Source: Fimbriimonadia bacterium (GTDB lineage: Bacteria; Armatimonadota; Fimbriimonadia; Fimbriimonadales; JABRVX01). From it: DNA of 64,000 bases. Within the stretch, counting starts at the first letter, position 1. The number at the start of each line of letters is the position of its first letter. The stretch spans positions 62,001-126,000 of the forward strand of contig JABRVX010000012.1 of the NCBI GenBank assembly GCA_039961735.1, in the 5' to 3' direction. The notes beneath the pieces were generated by a model. That model was not told the DNA's origin. It was given only the letters and a program-made list of their open reading frames with translations, and did no database searches. This document shows, piece by piece, positions 17,267-26,497 of this stretch. Made by a program: the position numbers and the translations under genes.

Positions 17267-17914
17267 TTGAGGCAGAGACAAGTTGGCGAACTGGGCACGT
17301 GCATCCAGTGTGGCGGTCAAGTGAGCCCCCACGCGTTGGCGTGTCCGCACTGCGGGTCAAGGCAGCCTTTTGGCGAGGCATCGGCACCAGCCGACGGGTT
17401 CAGAAGCAGGTTCCGCGGGCATCGGCAATCGCCGCGAGAGCTCGCGGAATGCAGGGAATGCGCCGGACAGGTGAGTCCAGACGCGACGATGTGCCCTCAC
17501 TGTGGCGCGCCGGCGCCTGCACGAGCCTCGTACAAACCCGGCGGAGAGTGGCGAAGCGAGAAGACTGTGCGGGGCAGACCGTTGGTGCACGTAGCTTGGG
17601 GCAAGGACCCGGTGACGGGGAAAGTGCGCGTCGCCGACGGTGTCATCGCTATCGGCCAGTTCGCAAAGGGTGACGTGGCCATCGGTCAGTTCGCCTACGG
17701 CAAGTACTTCGCCCTGGGCCAGTTCGCGGCGTCGTGGGGGCTTGCGATCGGGCAGTTCGCCATAGCTCCCCTCTGCATCGCGATGCTGGGAGCGGGGTTG
17801 TTCACGCTTGCCCTCGTCGGCGTCGGGCTGAAGATGTTCGGAATGGTCGGGGTAAGTCTATGGGACCTGATCCGGGGTACGGGCGGGGTGCTGGTGCCTC
17901 CGAAAGATGGCTGA
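17267..17914 (+). CDS. Double zinc-ribbon membrane protein with GQFA repeats
   Basis: 215 aa from a TTG start at 17267 (no better start is seen, so the N-terminus is uncertain). Two zinc ribbons are present: CIQCGGQVSPHALACPHCG and CRECAGQVSPDATMCPHCG. Four short repeats (IAIGQFA, VAIGQFA, FALGQFA, LAIGQFA) follow, then two C-terminal hydrophobic segments. Zinc-ribbon proteins of this sort often act as membrane-linked adaptors. Function unknown. It overlaps the next membrane-protein gene by 8 bp, which suggests translational coupling. Confidence 0.7.
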   Translation: MRQRQVGELGTCIQCGGQVSPHALACPHCGSRQPFGEASAPADGFRSRFRGHRQSPRELAECRECAGQVSPDATMCPHCGAPAPARASYKPGGEWRSEKTVRGRPLVHVAWGKDPVTGKVRVADGVIAIGQFAKGDVAIGQFAYGKYFALGQFAASWGLAIGQFAIAPLCIAMLGAGLFTLALVGVGLKMFGMVGVSLWDLIRGTGGVLVPPKDG

Positions 17915-19691
17915 GCGTAGGTTCGTCGTAACGGTCTCCATCGTATACCTGGTCATCTGCCTGCTCCCCAACCTCTTTGGTCTTGCGCTTGCCGGGGACC
18001 GCTTCTACACCGGCTTCGACCTGAACACGGACGACATGTGCGTGTACATGGCGTGGATGGAGCAGGCGCGACGCGGCCATTTCCTGTTCGACAATCGCTT
18101 CACCACGGAACAGCAGCCACGCCTCACGGTGCACGTGTTCTTCTTCGCCTTGGGCGCGGTCTCTCGGGTCACCGGGCTATACCACGGGACGGTGTTCCAT
18201 GGCGCGCGCATCGTCTTCGGCTTCCTGTTTCTGGTAGCTGCGTGGCGGCTGATCTGCAGGGTGACGAAGGAGCACCGCGCGCGCCGAATCGCATTCGGAG
18301 TGCTGCTGGTTTCGGCGGGCATCGGCTGGACGATGCAAGGGATGAAGGGTGTGACCGGCCCCACAGACTTGTGGCAGCCGGAGGGCTTCACGTTTCCCAG
18401 CCTGCTGAATAACGCCCTCTTCGCCTGTTCGCTGTGGCTGATGGTGGAGGCGTGGCTCGCCATCCTGGACGCCAGGGAGCACTGGCGAGCCATTTTGCGC
18501 GGTGCGGCGGCGATGCTGGTGCTGGGCAACATCCACACCTACGATGTGCTCACGATGGTGCTGGTTGCGGTCGCCTTTGCACTCGCCCTAGCTGGTGCGA
18601 AGGTACTGAGCTTTTCGTGGGTCCTCAGGTCGGGGCTCATCCTGCTAGGAGCGATTCCTTCGGTGGCCTGGTTGGCCTACGTTCGGGCGCACGATCCTGT
18701 CTTCGCTTCTCGTGCCGCTACCGAGACGTTCTCACCGGAGCCCTGGCAGTTCGTGCTCGGCTATCTCCCACTTATCTTGCTGGCGGCGGACGCGGTATGG
18801 CTCCGTGGCCGCGAGCACAAGCCTCCCGCATGGCTCGGTGCAGTCGGGGCGGTGCCGCTGGGGGTGCTGTTGGTGCTAACCTTTGCGGGCTGCCCGCTCA
18901 ATCAGCCACCGGAGCACGCGTTGGGCACGACGATGTTTCTGGGCTTGGGACCTTTGGCCCTGTTCATTGGTATCTTCGCTGTGCTGTGCGTCGGTGCGTG
19001 GGGGATCGGACGTGTTCTCGGGGCCGATGGTCGGCAGCGACCTGCGTTGCTGCTCGTCACTTCGTGGGCTGCGGTTGCACTGTGGTTGCCCTACTTCCCC
19101 GCCCTGTTCCAGCGGAAGCTGACGATGGGGGCGCACCTTCCGCTCGCCATCCTCGCGGGCATTGCGATCGCCGAAGTTCTGCACCGGCTACCAGCTCGGC
19201 TACGAGGTTCCATCGCCGTTCCTGCGGCTGCTCTAACGCTCCTATCGCTCTCCAACCTCGCGTGGCTCCGCAGCAGTTTGGACCGTATCTCCGCAGATCT
19301 GTCCAGTACCGGGATACATCCTGTGTACCTGTCCGAGGATCAGGTGGCGACCCTCGCGTGGATGAGGGAGCATCTGTCTGAGGACGCAACCGCGCAAGAC
19401 ATTCTGCCCTATGCTTGCTTCATTCCGGCCCTGGCTGGGCAGGCCGTCTATGCGGGGCACTGGAGCGAGACGCCCTGGTTCGTCAGCCGGATTCGGGCGG
19501 TGATGGGCGGGTTATACGGCGGCGAGATGCAAGGGTACCGAAGTCTCTCGACGGAGACGGCGAGGGAGCTCGGGGTTCAGTACCTATTGGTTCGAAAACC
19601 GCCACCGGACACCTATGAGCCGGACGAGCCCCCCGCGGACGCAGAGGTCGCGTTCGACACTCCAACGGTAGCGTTGCTGCGTGTGCGCTGA
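17907..19691 (+). CDS. Polytopic membrane protein, possible GT-C-type glycosyltransferase
   Basis: 594 aa with about 11-12 hydrophobic segments. The first loop contains GFDLNTDDMCVYMAWMEQAR, an acidic pair after TM1 as in GT-C glycosyltransferases. The C-terminal soluble part (LSEDQVATLAWMREHLSEDA, YAGHWSETPWFVSRI, LGVQYLLVRKP) resembles the extracytoplasmic domain of such enzymes. The start overlaps the zinc-ribbon gene (ATGGCTGA). Assignment to a GT-C fold is an inference from topology; no specific family is certain. Confidence 0.7.
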   Translation: MAERRFVVTVSIVYLVICLLPNLFGLALAGDRFYTGFDLNTDDMCVYMAWMEQARRGHFLFDNRFTTEQQPRLTVHVFFFALGAVSRVTGLYHGTVFHGARIVFGFLFLVAAWRLICRVTKEHRARRIAFGVLLVSAGIGWTMQGMKGVTGPTDLWQPEGFTFPSLLNNALFACSLWLMVEAWLAILDAREHWRAILRGAAAMLVLGNIHTYDVLTMVLVAVAFALALAGAKVLSFSWVLRSGLILLGAIPSVAWLAYVRAHDPVFASRAATETFSPEPWQFVLGYLPLILLAADAVWLRGREHKPPAWLGAVGAVPLGVLLVLTFAGCPLNQPPEHALGTTMFLGLGPLALFIGIFAVLCVGAWGIGRVLGADGRQRPALLLVTSWAAVALWLPYFPALFQRKLTMGAHLPLAILAGIAIAEVLHRLPARLRGSIAVPAAALTLLSLSNLAWLRSSLDRISADLSSTGIHPVYLSEDQVATLAWMREHLSEDATAQDILPYACFIPALAGQAVYAGHWSETPWFVSRIRAVMGGLYGGEMQGYRSLSTETARELGVQYLLVRKPPPDTYEPDEPPADAEVAFDTPTVALLRVR

Positions 19692-19703
19692 AGCGACAGC
19701 GAA

Positions 19704-21431
19704 CTAGGCGGGATGAGCATCTTCGATCTCTTCGAGCTTCAGCTTCTTCGGGATCTCGAAGATGAAGGTGGATCCGACTCCAACCTCGGACTCGGCCCAT
19801 ATCTTCCCTTGGTGCAGGACTTCGACCAGGTGCTTGACGAGGAACAGACCGAGTCCGGTCCCGTACACCTTGCGGTTGTCCCGATTGTCCACGCGGTGGA
19901 ATTTCTCGAACACCTTCCCTAGGTGCTCTTTTGGAATGCCCATACCTTGGTCGCTCACGCTCAGCCGCACCTTATCGCCGAGGTCTTCCAGTTTGACCCG
20001 GATGTCGCCGCCATTGGGCGAGTACTTGATTGCATTGCTGAGCAGGTTGGTAATGACTTGGTCCAGCTTGTCCTCGTCGCCGATGATCGTGTCCATCTGC
20101 TCCGGGGCCTCTAGGTACAGCTTGTGGCGGGAAGTCGCCTGGCGCTGAATCATCACCACCTTCTGCGCGAGCTCTTTGATGTCCACGTCCGTGTAATGCG
20201 GCTTCAACGACTCGCCTGCTTCGATTCGGGCGATGTTGAGGAGGTCGTTGATGAGACGGGTGAGCCGGTCGCACTCCTGGTCTATGATGCCGTAGAACTC
20301 GCGGCGCTCACTCTCCTCGAATCCCGCATCGTCCATTAGAAGTGTGGAGATGAAGCCTTTGATTGCTGTGAGGGGTGTTCTCAACTCGTGGGAGACCGTG
20401 GCCACGAAGGAAGACTTCATGCGTTCGATGTTGCGAATGTCCGTGAAGTCATTGAAGATGGCCACGATGCCGATAGGCTTTCCGTCCTCGTTTCGCACCG
20501 GCGCGCTCTGGACCTGGAAGATACGCTCGTGCCCGTCCTCGGAGAAAGTGAGCTCCGCGCCTGCCCCGAATTCCTCCGCTTCGCTTCCCTTGAGCGTTGC
20601 CAGACCGCGCCGGAACATTTCTACGGCGCCTTCGTGGTGAAAGACCTCGTCGAATCGTTTTCCGCTCACGTCTCCCTGGACGTTGAAGATCTGGCGGGCC
20701 GAGGAGTTCATCTGGGTTATGCGTCCCTCGGCGCTGACCAGGACGAGACCTGCGTACAGGCTCTCGATGGTCTGCAGGAGCTCCTTGCGCTCTTCCACCA
20801 CTTCCTGGTAGATGCGCATGTTGGTGATGACTGCGGCGAGGCTGCTAGCCAACCTCTCGAGCAGCCGCACGTCTTCGTCGTTGAACTCCTCGCCGTGCCG
20901 CTTGTTCCAGACGTGAAGAACACCGATGGTCTGGCGGTCAACGACCCGGTTTTGCTCATCGCGCTTCTCGACGATGAGGGGCACGGTCACGCCGTTGTAG
21001 ATGTTGTAGTAAGCGACGTTCTCTTTGATGGTTCGCGGGTCGCGCACCGCGTCGAGAAATATCTGGGGGCGTCCTTCGCGGAAGACCTGCCCAGAGATGC
21101 CCTGTGTGGCCCGCACTCTCAACGAGCGGATCGTCTCCTCGTCGACGCCGTAAGCGGGCGGCATGGCAACCAGCTCACCGCTCTCCCTCTCGTAGAGCAT
21201 CCAGACGGTCTTCTCGGCCTGCAGAATCATGGCGATGCGCTGCACCAGACGGCGCAGCGTCATCTCCATTTCGTCGAGCGGGGTTGCCTCGATGCCCGAA
21301 TCGGGGGCTGCCTTAGTAGCCTGCAGGCTGGTGTTTCGCTGGTTAAGCTCTGCAATCTGCCGCTTGGCTTCTTCGAGCTGCGCTCGGAGCTGCTCGACTT
21401 CGGACTGCAGGGCGACGGTGTCGTTGTTCAT
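19704..21431 (-). CDS. Sensor histidine kinase (coiled coil-GAF-PAS-HisKA-HATPase)
   Basis: 575 aa from ATG 21431; an upstream ATG at 21479 is also possible, and neither has a clear SD. Domains in order: N-terminal coiled coil (LQSEVEQLRAQLEEAKRQIA), GAF (about 70-215), PAS (about 230-340), HisKA with the H-box FVATVSHELRTPLTAIKG, and an ATPase domain with N-box VITNLLSNAIKYSPNGG, G1 SDQGMGIP and G2 GTGLGLFLVKHL. No transmembrane segment is present, so it is cytoplasmic. No response regulator is adjacent (orphan kinase). The signal is unknown. Confidence 0.92.
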   Translation of the reverse strand: MNNDTVALQSEVEQLRAQLEEAKRQIAELNQRNTSLQATKAAPDSGIEATPLDEMEMTLRRLVQRIAMILQAEKTVWMLYERESGELVAMPPAYGVDEETIRSLRVRATQGISGQVFREGRPQIFLDAVRDPRTIKENVAYYNIYNGVTVPLIVEKRDEQNRVVDRQTIGVLHVWNKRHGEEFNDEDVRLLERLASSLAAVITNMRIYQEVVEERKELLQTIESLYAGLVLVSAEGRITQMNSSARQIFNVQGDVSGKRFDEVFHHEGAVEMFRRGLATLKGSEAEEFGAGAELTFSEDGHERIFQVQSAPVRNEDGKPIGIVAIFNDFTDIRNIERMKSSFVATVSHELRTPLTAIKGFISTLLMDDAGFEESERREFYGIIDQECDRLTRLINDLLNIARIEAGESLKPHYTDVDIKELAQKVVMIQRQATSRHKLYLEAPEQMDTIIGDEDKLDQVITNLLSNAIKYSPNGGDIRVKLEDLGDKVRLSVSDQGMGIPKEHLGKVFEKFHRVDNRDNRKVYGTGLGLFLVKHLVEVLHQGKIWAESEVGVGSTFIFEIPKKLKLEEIEDAHPA

Positions 21432-21909
21432 GCTTACGAGGTCCGGACTCCACGAGTTTGGCGCTAAATCGTATCGCATCCTATGGGGAGAGACGGATTA
21501 TACCGGTCCGTTTGTTCTCTCCGCCTAGAATGAACCCTCGAGAGGCGCCGCCGCGCCGGTCTTTGGGCCCGCAGCGCACGGCTCCCACGCCCAATACGGC
21601 ATCGAGCCTGCCGTTGGACCTAGAGAAAATCCTGAAAAACAATGGGCGGGTGTCAAGATTCCGTGATTCGTCCTGTATAATGTCCTTAAGCTCGCGAACA
21701 GACGAGCGGTGATTTTCGTACTTTGCCTCTTCTTCAGCCCCGTGGGTGGTGGCCTAGTGTGCTATGCGCCCACAGGTCTCCTTGGTACCGTTATCGTTGG
21801 ACGACGAGTCGGCGTGTTGGCATGACTTGTGCTTGCACGCGAGAGACTAGACATAGCTCTGGACTCCGTCCAATTCGGTTTGCAAACCAGAGTAAAGGAA
21901 GGGTTGAGT
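21432..21909. other. Intergenic region upstream of the PEP-CTERM gene
   Basis: About 480 bp between divergent genes. Apart from the promoter-like site at 21651-21681 and the SD AAAGGAAGGG before ATG 21910, nothing recognisable is seen. Confidence 0.5.
21651..21681 (+). promoter_or_regulatory. Sigma70-like promoter for the PEP-CTERM gene
   Basis: A consensus -10 TATAAT lies at 21676-21681. The best -35 candidate is TGTCAA at 21651-21656, with a long 19-bp spacer. It is about 230 bp upstream of the PEP-CTERM gene, so the leader would be long. Confidence 0.45.
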
Positions 21910-22590
21910 ATGGCTTTCATTTCCGGTATGGCGAACCGGTTCGTGCTTGCAGCAGCCATATGCTTTTGCTCCGTGGCCGCAATGGCGGTGCCTGTCTACA
22001 CGGATCCGGACGGCACCAACTCTGACATCACGTTCCTCAATCCGGGCGGCGCGGCCGGCGACTTCGTGACGCTGATTCCCGACGCGTTTTCTGTGGGAAC
22101 GGTCAAGCTCGGATTCTGGGTGTTCACACTCAGTGACGAAGCGGGGTACTTCTACACGTACCAGCTGGTCAACATCGATGCTGGTTCGATAGGTCAAGGA
22201 CCAGGCACTGCGTCCCTAAGGTTCTTTGAACTGTTCAACATAGCCCCGCACACAATGCTGGGGCTTGGCGGGGGTAAGCATGGCGGCGCCGTGTACAACC
22301 CGTGGACGTACGTTGGCGACAACGTTTCGACTGCCACCTGGGTTGGCGCGACGAGTGCTTCGATTGATCCGGGCGAGACTTCACCTGCGGTGCTCGACAC
22401 CGCCGAGATGTATCAGATCCACAGTCTTGCTGGGCCTGGGTACGGTACTCTCTACATCGCCACCTCGTCGGGTGGTGGTTATACGGGCCAGAGTGTCAAC
22501 GTTTGGGTTCCGGTTCCTGAGCCGGGGACTATCGCCGGGCTTCTGGCCGGTGGTCTTGGCTTGTGGAGCTTGTCTCGCAGGCGCAAGTAG
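21910..22590 (+). CDS. PEP-CTERM sorting-domain protein
   Basis: 226 aa from ATG 21910 with a strong purine SD. A signal peptide ends in AAMAVP. The C-terminus VPEPGTIAGLLAGGLGLW followed by SRRRK is a textbook PEP-CTERM signal: the PEP box, a hydrophobic helix, then a basic tail. This predicts exosortase-dependent processing and surface display. No exosortase is present in the window. The beta-rich ectodomain (NSDITFLNPGGAAGDFVTLI onward) matches no family I recognise. Confidence 0.88.
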   Translation: MAFISGMANRFVLAAAICFCSVAAMAVPVYTDPDGTNSDITFLNPGGAAGDFVTLIPDAFSVGTVKLGFWVFTLSDEAGYFYTYQLVNIDAGSIGQGPGTASLRFFELFNIAPHTMLGLGGGKHGGAVYNPWTYVGDNVSTATWVGATSASIDPGETSPAVLDTAEMYQIHSLAGPGYGTLYIATSSGGGYTGQSVNVWVPVPEPGTIAGLLAGGLGLWSLSRRRK

Positions 22591-22621
22591 CTTCGGTCAT
22601 CTCCGCGGAGTTCAAGGATGT

Positions 22622-22647
22622 GGGCCGCCCAACGCGTGGGGCGGCCC
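22622..22647. terminator. Terminator hairpin
   Basis: 9-bp stem GGGCCGCCC / GGGCGGCCC with an 8-nt loop, then TTCATC. It lies between the convergent PEP-CTERM and aroC genes. Confidence 0.75.
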
Positions 22648-22651
22648 TTCA

Positions 22652-23755
22652 TCATGTCTCTGTCTGGAAACCGCACTGAGCCTGGTGCAACAAAGCCGCA
22701 TCCAAGAGGACCAGAGCCGTCATCGCTTCAACGATGGGGACGGCACGCGGAAGTACACATGGGTCATGGCGTCCCTTCGCCTGGAACATGGTGGCCTCCC
22801 TGTGCACAGTGACGGTCTCCTGCGGCTTCAGAATCGTAGCCGTGGGCTTGAAAGCCGCACGAAGGAGAACCGGCTCTCCGTTGGAGATCCCGCCCTGGAT
22901 CCCCCCGGAGCGGTTGGTTCGAGTCCGCACCTGCTTTGCTTCGTCTGCATAGAACGGGTCGTTGTGCTCGCTCCCCGATAGCGCCGTCCCCCCGAAGCCG
23001 GAACCGACCTCAAAACCCTTGCAGGCGGGGATACTAAGCATTGCCGCGCCGAGCCGGGCCTCGAGCTTGTCGAACACCGGGTCGCCCCAGCCGGGAAGCA
23101 CGCCACGCGCAACGCATCCGACGATGCCCCCGAGCGAGTCGCCTTCCTTTCGCGCCTGTTCGATGGCTGCAGCCATCCGCTCGGCTACAGTGGCATCGGG
23201 GCACCTCGTCGGATGGGCGTCTACGAGCTCGCGCGACACGCTGTCGGTGTCCACATCTGCACGAAGTGCGGCGACGCTCTCGACATAGGCTACGATGGTC
23301 ACGCCGAAGCGCTCGCGGAGCACCTTCTGCGCAATCGCCCCGGCGGCAACCCTTCCCACGGTCTCACGCGCGCTCGCCCTGCCACCCCCTTGCCATGCCC
23401 GAACTCCATACTTGGCCTCGTAGGTGTAGTCCGCGTGGCTGGGTCGGTACAGATCTCGTAGCTCTGCGTAGTCCCGGCTCCTTGCGTCCTCGTTTCGTAC
23501 CAGCAGAAGGATCGGGGTTCCGAGCGTTACTCCCTCCGAGACCCCGGAAAGTATCTCGACCCGGTCCGATTCCTTTCTCTGAGACACGAGCCGGCTCTGG
23601 CCGGGCCGGCGCCGGTCCAGTTCCACCTGGATGTCCTGCTCTGAGAGCTCCATCCGGGGAGGACACCCGTCCACAACCGCACCGACACCCCCACCGTGGG
23701 ACTCCCCAAACGTCGTAACGCGAAAGACGCGCCCGAAGGTATTACCCATGCCCAC
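22652..23755 (-). CDS. aroC: Chorismate synthase
   Basis: 367 aa. Signature motifs: [20 protein letters not shown] at the N-terminus, [34 protein letters not shown], and the C-terminal [15 protein letters not shown]. The enzyme converts 5-enolpyruvylshikimate-3-phosphate to chorismate with reduced FMN. The start is GTG 23755 or ATG 23749 two codons later; the latter gives the usual MGNTFG beginning. It is divergent from purA. Confidence 0.96.
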   Translation of the reverse strand: MGMGNTFGRVFRVTTFGESHGGGVGAVVDGCPPRMELSEQDIQVELDRRRPGQSRLVSQRKESDRVEILSGVSEGVTLGTPILLLVRNEDARSRDYAELRDLYRPSHADYTYEAKYGVRAWQGGGRASARETVGRVAAGAIAQKVLRERFGVTIVAYVESVAALRADVDTDSVSRELVDAHPTRCPDATVAERMAAAIEQARKEGDSLGGIVGCVARGVLPGWGDPVFDKLEARLGAAMLSIPACKGFEVGSGFGGTALSGSEHNDPFYADEAKQVRTRTNRSGGIQGGISNGEPVLLRAAFKPTATILKPQETVTVHREATMFQAKGRHDPCVLPRAVPIVEAMTALVLLDAALLHQAQCGFQTET

Positions 23756-23850
23756 ATTCTAGCCCGATAAGAGCTGCCTCCGCAGTCGGAGGGGCATGGG
23801 GTAGAGTAACCGGGTTGCGGTCGCGACACTCGGCCGCAGAAGGAGCAAAT

Positions 23851-25158
23851 GTGCCGACACTGGTTATCGTTGGCGCCCAGTGGGGCGACGAGGCGAAAGG
23901 CAAAATCGTGGACCTACTCAGCTCCCAGGCGGACCTTATCGTCCGGTTCACTGGCGGGCACAACGCGGGTCACACGGTGCTTGTGGGCGAGAGACTGGTA
24001 AAGTTCCACCTGGTGCCTGCGGGAATGCTCCACGCCGGCGTTCGAGGGGTCCTTACCTCGGCTACGGCAATCTGCCCCAAGACGCTCGTGAAGGAGCTCG
24101 AGACCTTCGCTGGCACTGTTACGCCCGATCGTCTATGCATCTCCCGCGCGGCACATGTCGTCCTCCCCTATCATGCCCTGCTGGATGCCGCTCAGGAGGC
24201 ATCTCGCGGAACCAGGAAGCTCGGAACGACCCGCCGTGGCATCGGTCCGTGCGCTATGGACAAGGCGGCACGGACTGGGCTGCGCATGTGCGAGTTCGTG
24301 GACGACGCCAGACGCGGGGCGCTCTTGAGCGCTCTCATCGAGGCGAAGAACGAGGTGCTGCGCGGCGCAGGCGTCGATACCCTGGACGTCGCCCAGATCT
24401 TGGCCGAGTACGACTCTTACGCACGGATTCTGCGGCCGTACGTAGGCGAGGCGGAGACTTTGGTCGCAGAGATGGCCGCTGCGGGGAAGCGAGTGCTTTT
24501 CGAAGGCGCGCACGGCACGTTGCTGGACCTCAACCTAGGCACCTATCCCTACGTGACCTCCACATGTACCACCGCTGGGGGTGCGGCAATCGGCACCGGG
24601 ATCGGCCCCCGGCAGATCGATCACGTGCTAGGTGTCGTGAAGGCGTACACCACCCGCGTCGGCGAAGGGCCGATGCCGACGGAGCTAGTCGGTTCTGAGG
24701 GTGAGCGGCTGCGTGAGCAGGGGCAAGAATACGGAACAACGACGGGCAGGCCGAGGCGGTGCGGTTACTTGGACCTCGTGACGCTACGGTTCGCGGCTCG
24801 GGTGAACGGCCTCGACTCGATTGCGGTGACCCGACTCGACGTCTTGTCGGGATTCCCCGAGCTCTCGGTGTGCGTCGCGTATGAGGTAGACGGACAAAGG
24901 CTCGAGCATTTCCCAACTGACACGGCTATCCTAGAACGATGTCGTCCAATCTACCGAACGGTCCCGGGTTGGACTGAGGACATCAGCGGAGCGAGAGCGG
25001 AGGCTCAGCTTCCCGAGGCTGCCCGCACCTACCTAGGCATCATATCGGAGGCTACCGGGTGCCCAATCTCAATCATCAGCGTTGGACCCGAACGAGAGCA
25101 GACTATCCTGCGGGACTCTTCCGCTTTGTGGATTTCGAGTGAATCCACAGCAATCTAA
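23851..25158 (+). CDS. purA: Adenylosuccinate synthetase
   Basis: 435 aa. I chose GTG 23851 because AGGAG (23841-23845) lies 5 nt upstream and the protein then begins directly with TLVIVGAQWGDEAKGKIVD, the GTP-binding P-loop and catalytic start region of PurA. Other motifs: FTGGHNAGHTV, TTRRGIGPCAMDKAARTGLR, FEGAHGTLLDLNLGTYPYVT and TTGRPRRCGYLDLV. It catalyses the first committed step from IMP to AMP. The frame is open upstream to a TTG at 23815, which is rejected. Confidence 0.96.
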   Translation: MPTLVIVGAQWGDEAKGKIVDLLSSQADLIVRFTGGHNAGHTVLVGERLVKFHLVPAGMLHAGVRGVLTSATAICPKTLVKELETFAGTVTPDRLCISRAAHVVLPYHALLDAAQEASRGTRKLGTTRRGIGPCAMDKAARTGLRMCEFVDDARRGALLSALIEAKNEVLRGAGVDTLDVAQILAEYDSYARILRPYVGEAETLVAEMAAAGKRVLFEGAHGTLLDLNLGTYPYVTSTCTTAGGAAIGTGIGPRQIDHVLGVVKAYTTRVGEGPMPTELVGSEGERLREQGQEYGTTTGRPRRCGYLDLVTLRFAARVNGLDSIAVTRLDVLSGFPELSVCVAYEVDGQRLEHFPTDTAILERCRPIYRTVPGWTEDISGARAEAQLPEAARTYLGIISEATGCPISIISVGPEREQTILRDSSALWISSESTAI

Positions 25159-25241
25159 CCGGCCTCACAAGACGAAAACCGGTGTAAACTGGAAACGTCC
25201 GCGCCGCACGACCGTCTAAGAGGGGCGGAGGACCATGCGTC

Positions 25242-25964
25242 ATGCGCAAAAGGAGTGGAATCACCGGTTCGACCCTGGTAACGATCGTGATGGGCATTGT
25301 CGTAGGCACCGCCATCACGGTCCAGGAGATTCGTTCGCGTGAACTCGCGGAACACCCGGAGACCGCGGCGAACATGCTCTCGACACCGCGTGAGTTTGCC
25401 TCTAGAGTAGACCCTCAAGCCTTCATTCCCGGCTTCAACCCCGACGAGGATGTCCATCTGGTGCTGCAGGTCCTTGCCGAAGCGGAGGTGGAAGCGGAGG
25501 CCGAGGCGCAAGCGCCGCGCACACCTGCGCTGATCGCGAAAACTCCTAAGGTATCCAAACCCACTCCAACTCCGAAGGTGGTCGCTGAAGCGCCTAAGTC
25601 GAGTGCTTCGGCACCCGTACCCGTGTCCGAACGTTCGGACCCGAGGCTCAGCTTACGTGACCTGGAAGACCTGAAGCAGCGGCTGATGGCCTATGCCGAT
25701 GTGAGTACGGAGACCGCCGAGCATACCGTTTCGGGTGGGCCGGACATTCGGCCTGCTGCCTCCCTAGAGATGCGCACAGTGGCGACCTTCTTGGTGATGA
25801 AGCCATCCGGCCCTCGCGTGCTCGTGTGCGTTCGCGACCGCTTCGGCACGCAGGTATACGATCTGGAATTGAGCGGCGACATGGCGACGCGCCTTAGCCA
25901 GAACGTACCTTCGGTAGACAACAAACCTGCTCTCCTTCTGCTGCAGCGGTTCCTCTCGCCGTAG
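25242..25964 (+). CDS. Membrane-anchored hypothetical protein
   Basis: 240 aa. One N-terminal TM helix (STLVTIVMGIVVGTAITVQ) is followed by an Ala/Pro/Glu/Lys-rich linker (about 80-130) and a C-terminal domain of about 100 residues ending LLLLQRFLSP. GGAGG at 25227-25231 is 10 nt upstream. The single-helix anchor plus disordered linker suggests a periplasmic domain on a tether. I do not recognise the family. Confidence 0.7.
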   Translation: MRKRSGITGSTLVTIVMGIVVGTAITVQEIRSRELAEHPETAANMLSTPREFASRVDPQAFIPGFNPDEDVHLVLQVLAEAEVEAEAEAQAPRTPALIAKTPKVSKPTPTPKVVAEAPKSSASAPVPVSERSDPRLSLRDLEDLKQRLMAYADVSTETAEHTVSGGPDIRPAASLEMRTVATFLVMKPSGPRVLVCVRDRFGTQVYDLELSGDMATRLSQNVPSVDNKPALLLLQRFLSP

Positions 25965-25999
25965 TCCCCTCATCAAACGGCTCGGGCTACGCTGCTACA

Positions 26000-26497
26000 A
26001 TGCGCTCCGTGGCGAACAGTCGTACCAGCTTCGAACCCCTTCGCGGTGTGACGGACGTGCGCGTGCGAACGGGGCTATGTCACCTGCGCCTCGAAGGTCT
26101 GGGCCGAGAGGACCTGATGCCCCGACGCCTTCACGCACTGAAATGCCTTCGGGATGCAGGCGTGAAGATTGACTTTCTAAAGCTCACTGCCGATGGTTTC
26201 GCGTGCGTGGTTGTGGAAGAGGACTCGGACAAGGCGATCCAGGCCTTGGCGCTAGTCGGCGGTCACGTGGCGGAATCTCATGGCAGGGCACTCCTCTCTG
26301 TGCATTGCGTGAACATCCGCGATCAGGTGGGGATCGTTGCGAAAATCGTCGAGGCTGTGACCGCGGCAGGCGCACGCATCGAGCAGGTTGGGGACTCGCA
26401 CGATCGCATCCTGTTGGTGGTAGAGCAAGAGGCGGGGCGTAAGGCGGCAAACGCACTCCAGGCCGCATTCCAGTTGGGGGCCTTCGATGCGAATTAG
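26000..26497 (+). CDS. ACT-domain regulatory protein paired with aspartokinase
   Basis: 165 aa. The C-terminal half (SVHCVNIRDQVGIVAKIVEA, then VTAAGARIEQVGDSHDRIL) and the N-terminal half (RLHALKCLRDAGVKIDFLKL) look like two consecutive ACT modules as in the regulatory part of aspartokinases. The gene overlaps the 5' end of the aspartokinase gene by 11 bp, so the pair is translationally coupled. It probably provides amino-acid feedback sensing. The start is uncertain: there is no clear SD, and GTG 26009 is an alternative. Confidence 0.7.
   Translation: MRSVANSRTSFEPLRGVTDVRVRTGLCHLRLEGLGREDLMPRRLHALKCLRDAGVKIDFLKLTADGFACVVVEEDSDKAIQALALVGGHVAESHGRALLSVHCVNIRDQVGIVAKIVEAVTAAGARIEQVGDSHDRILLVVEQEAGRKAANALQAAFQLGAFDAN

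Noticed and set aside
20388-21467. 359-aa plus-strand frame
   Set aside because: Lies fully opposite the sensor kinase, which has clear domain motifs; shadow frame of GC-rich coding DNA.
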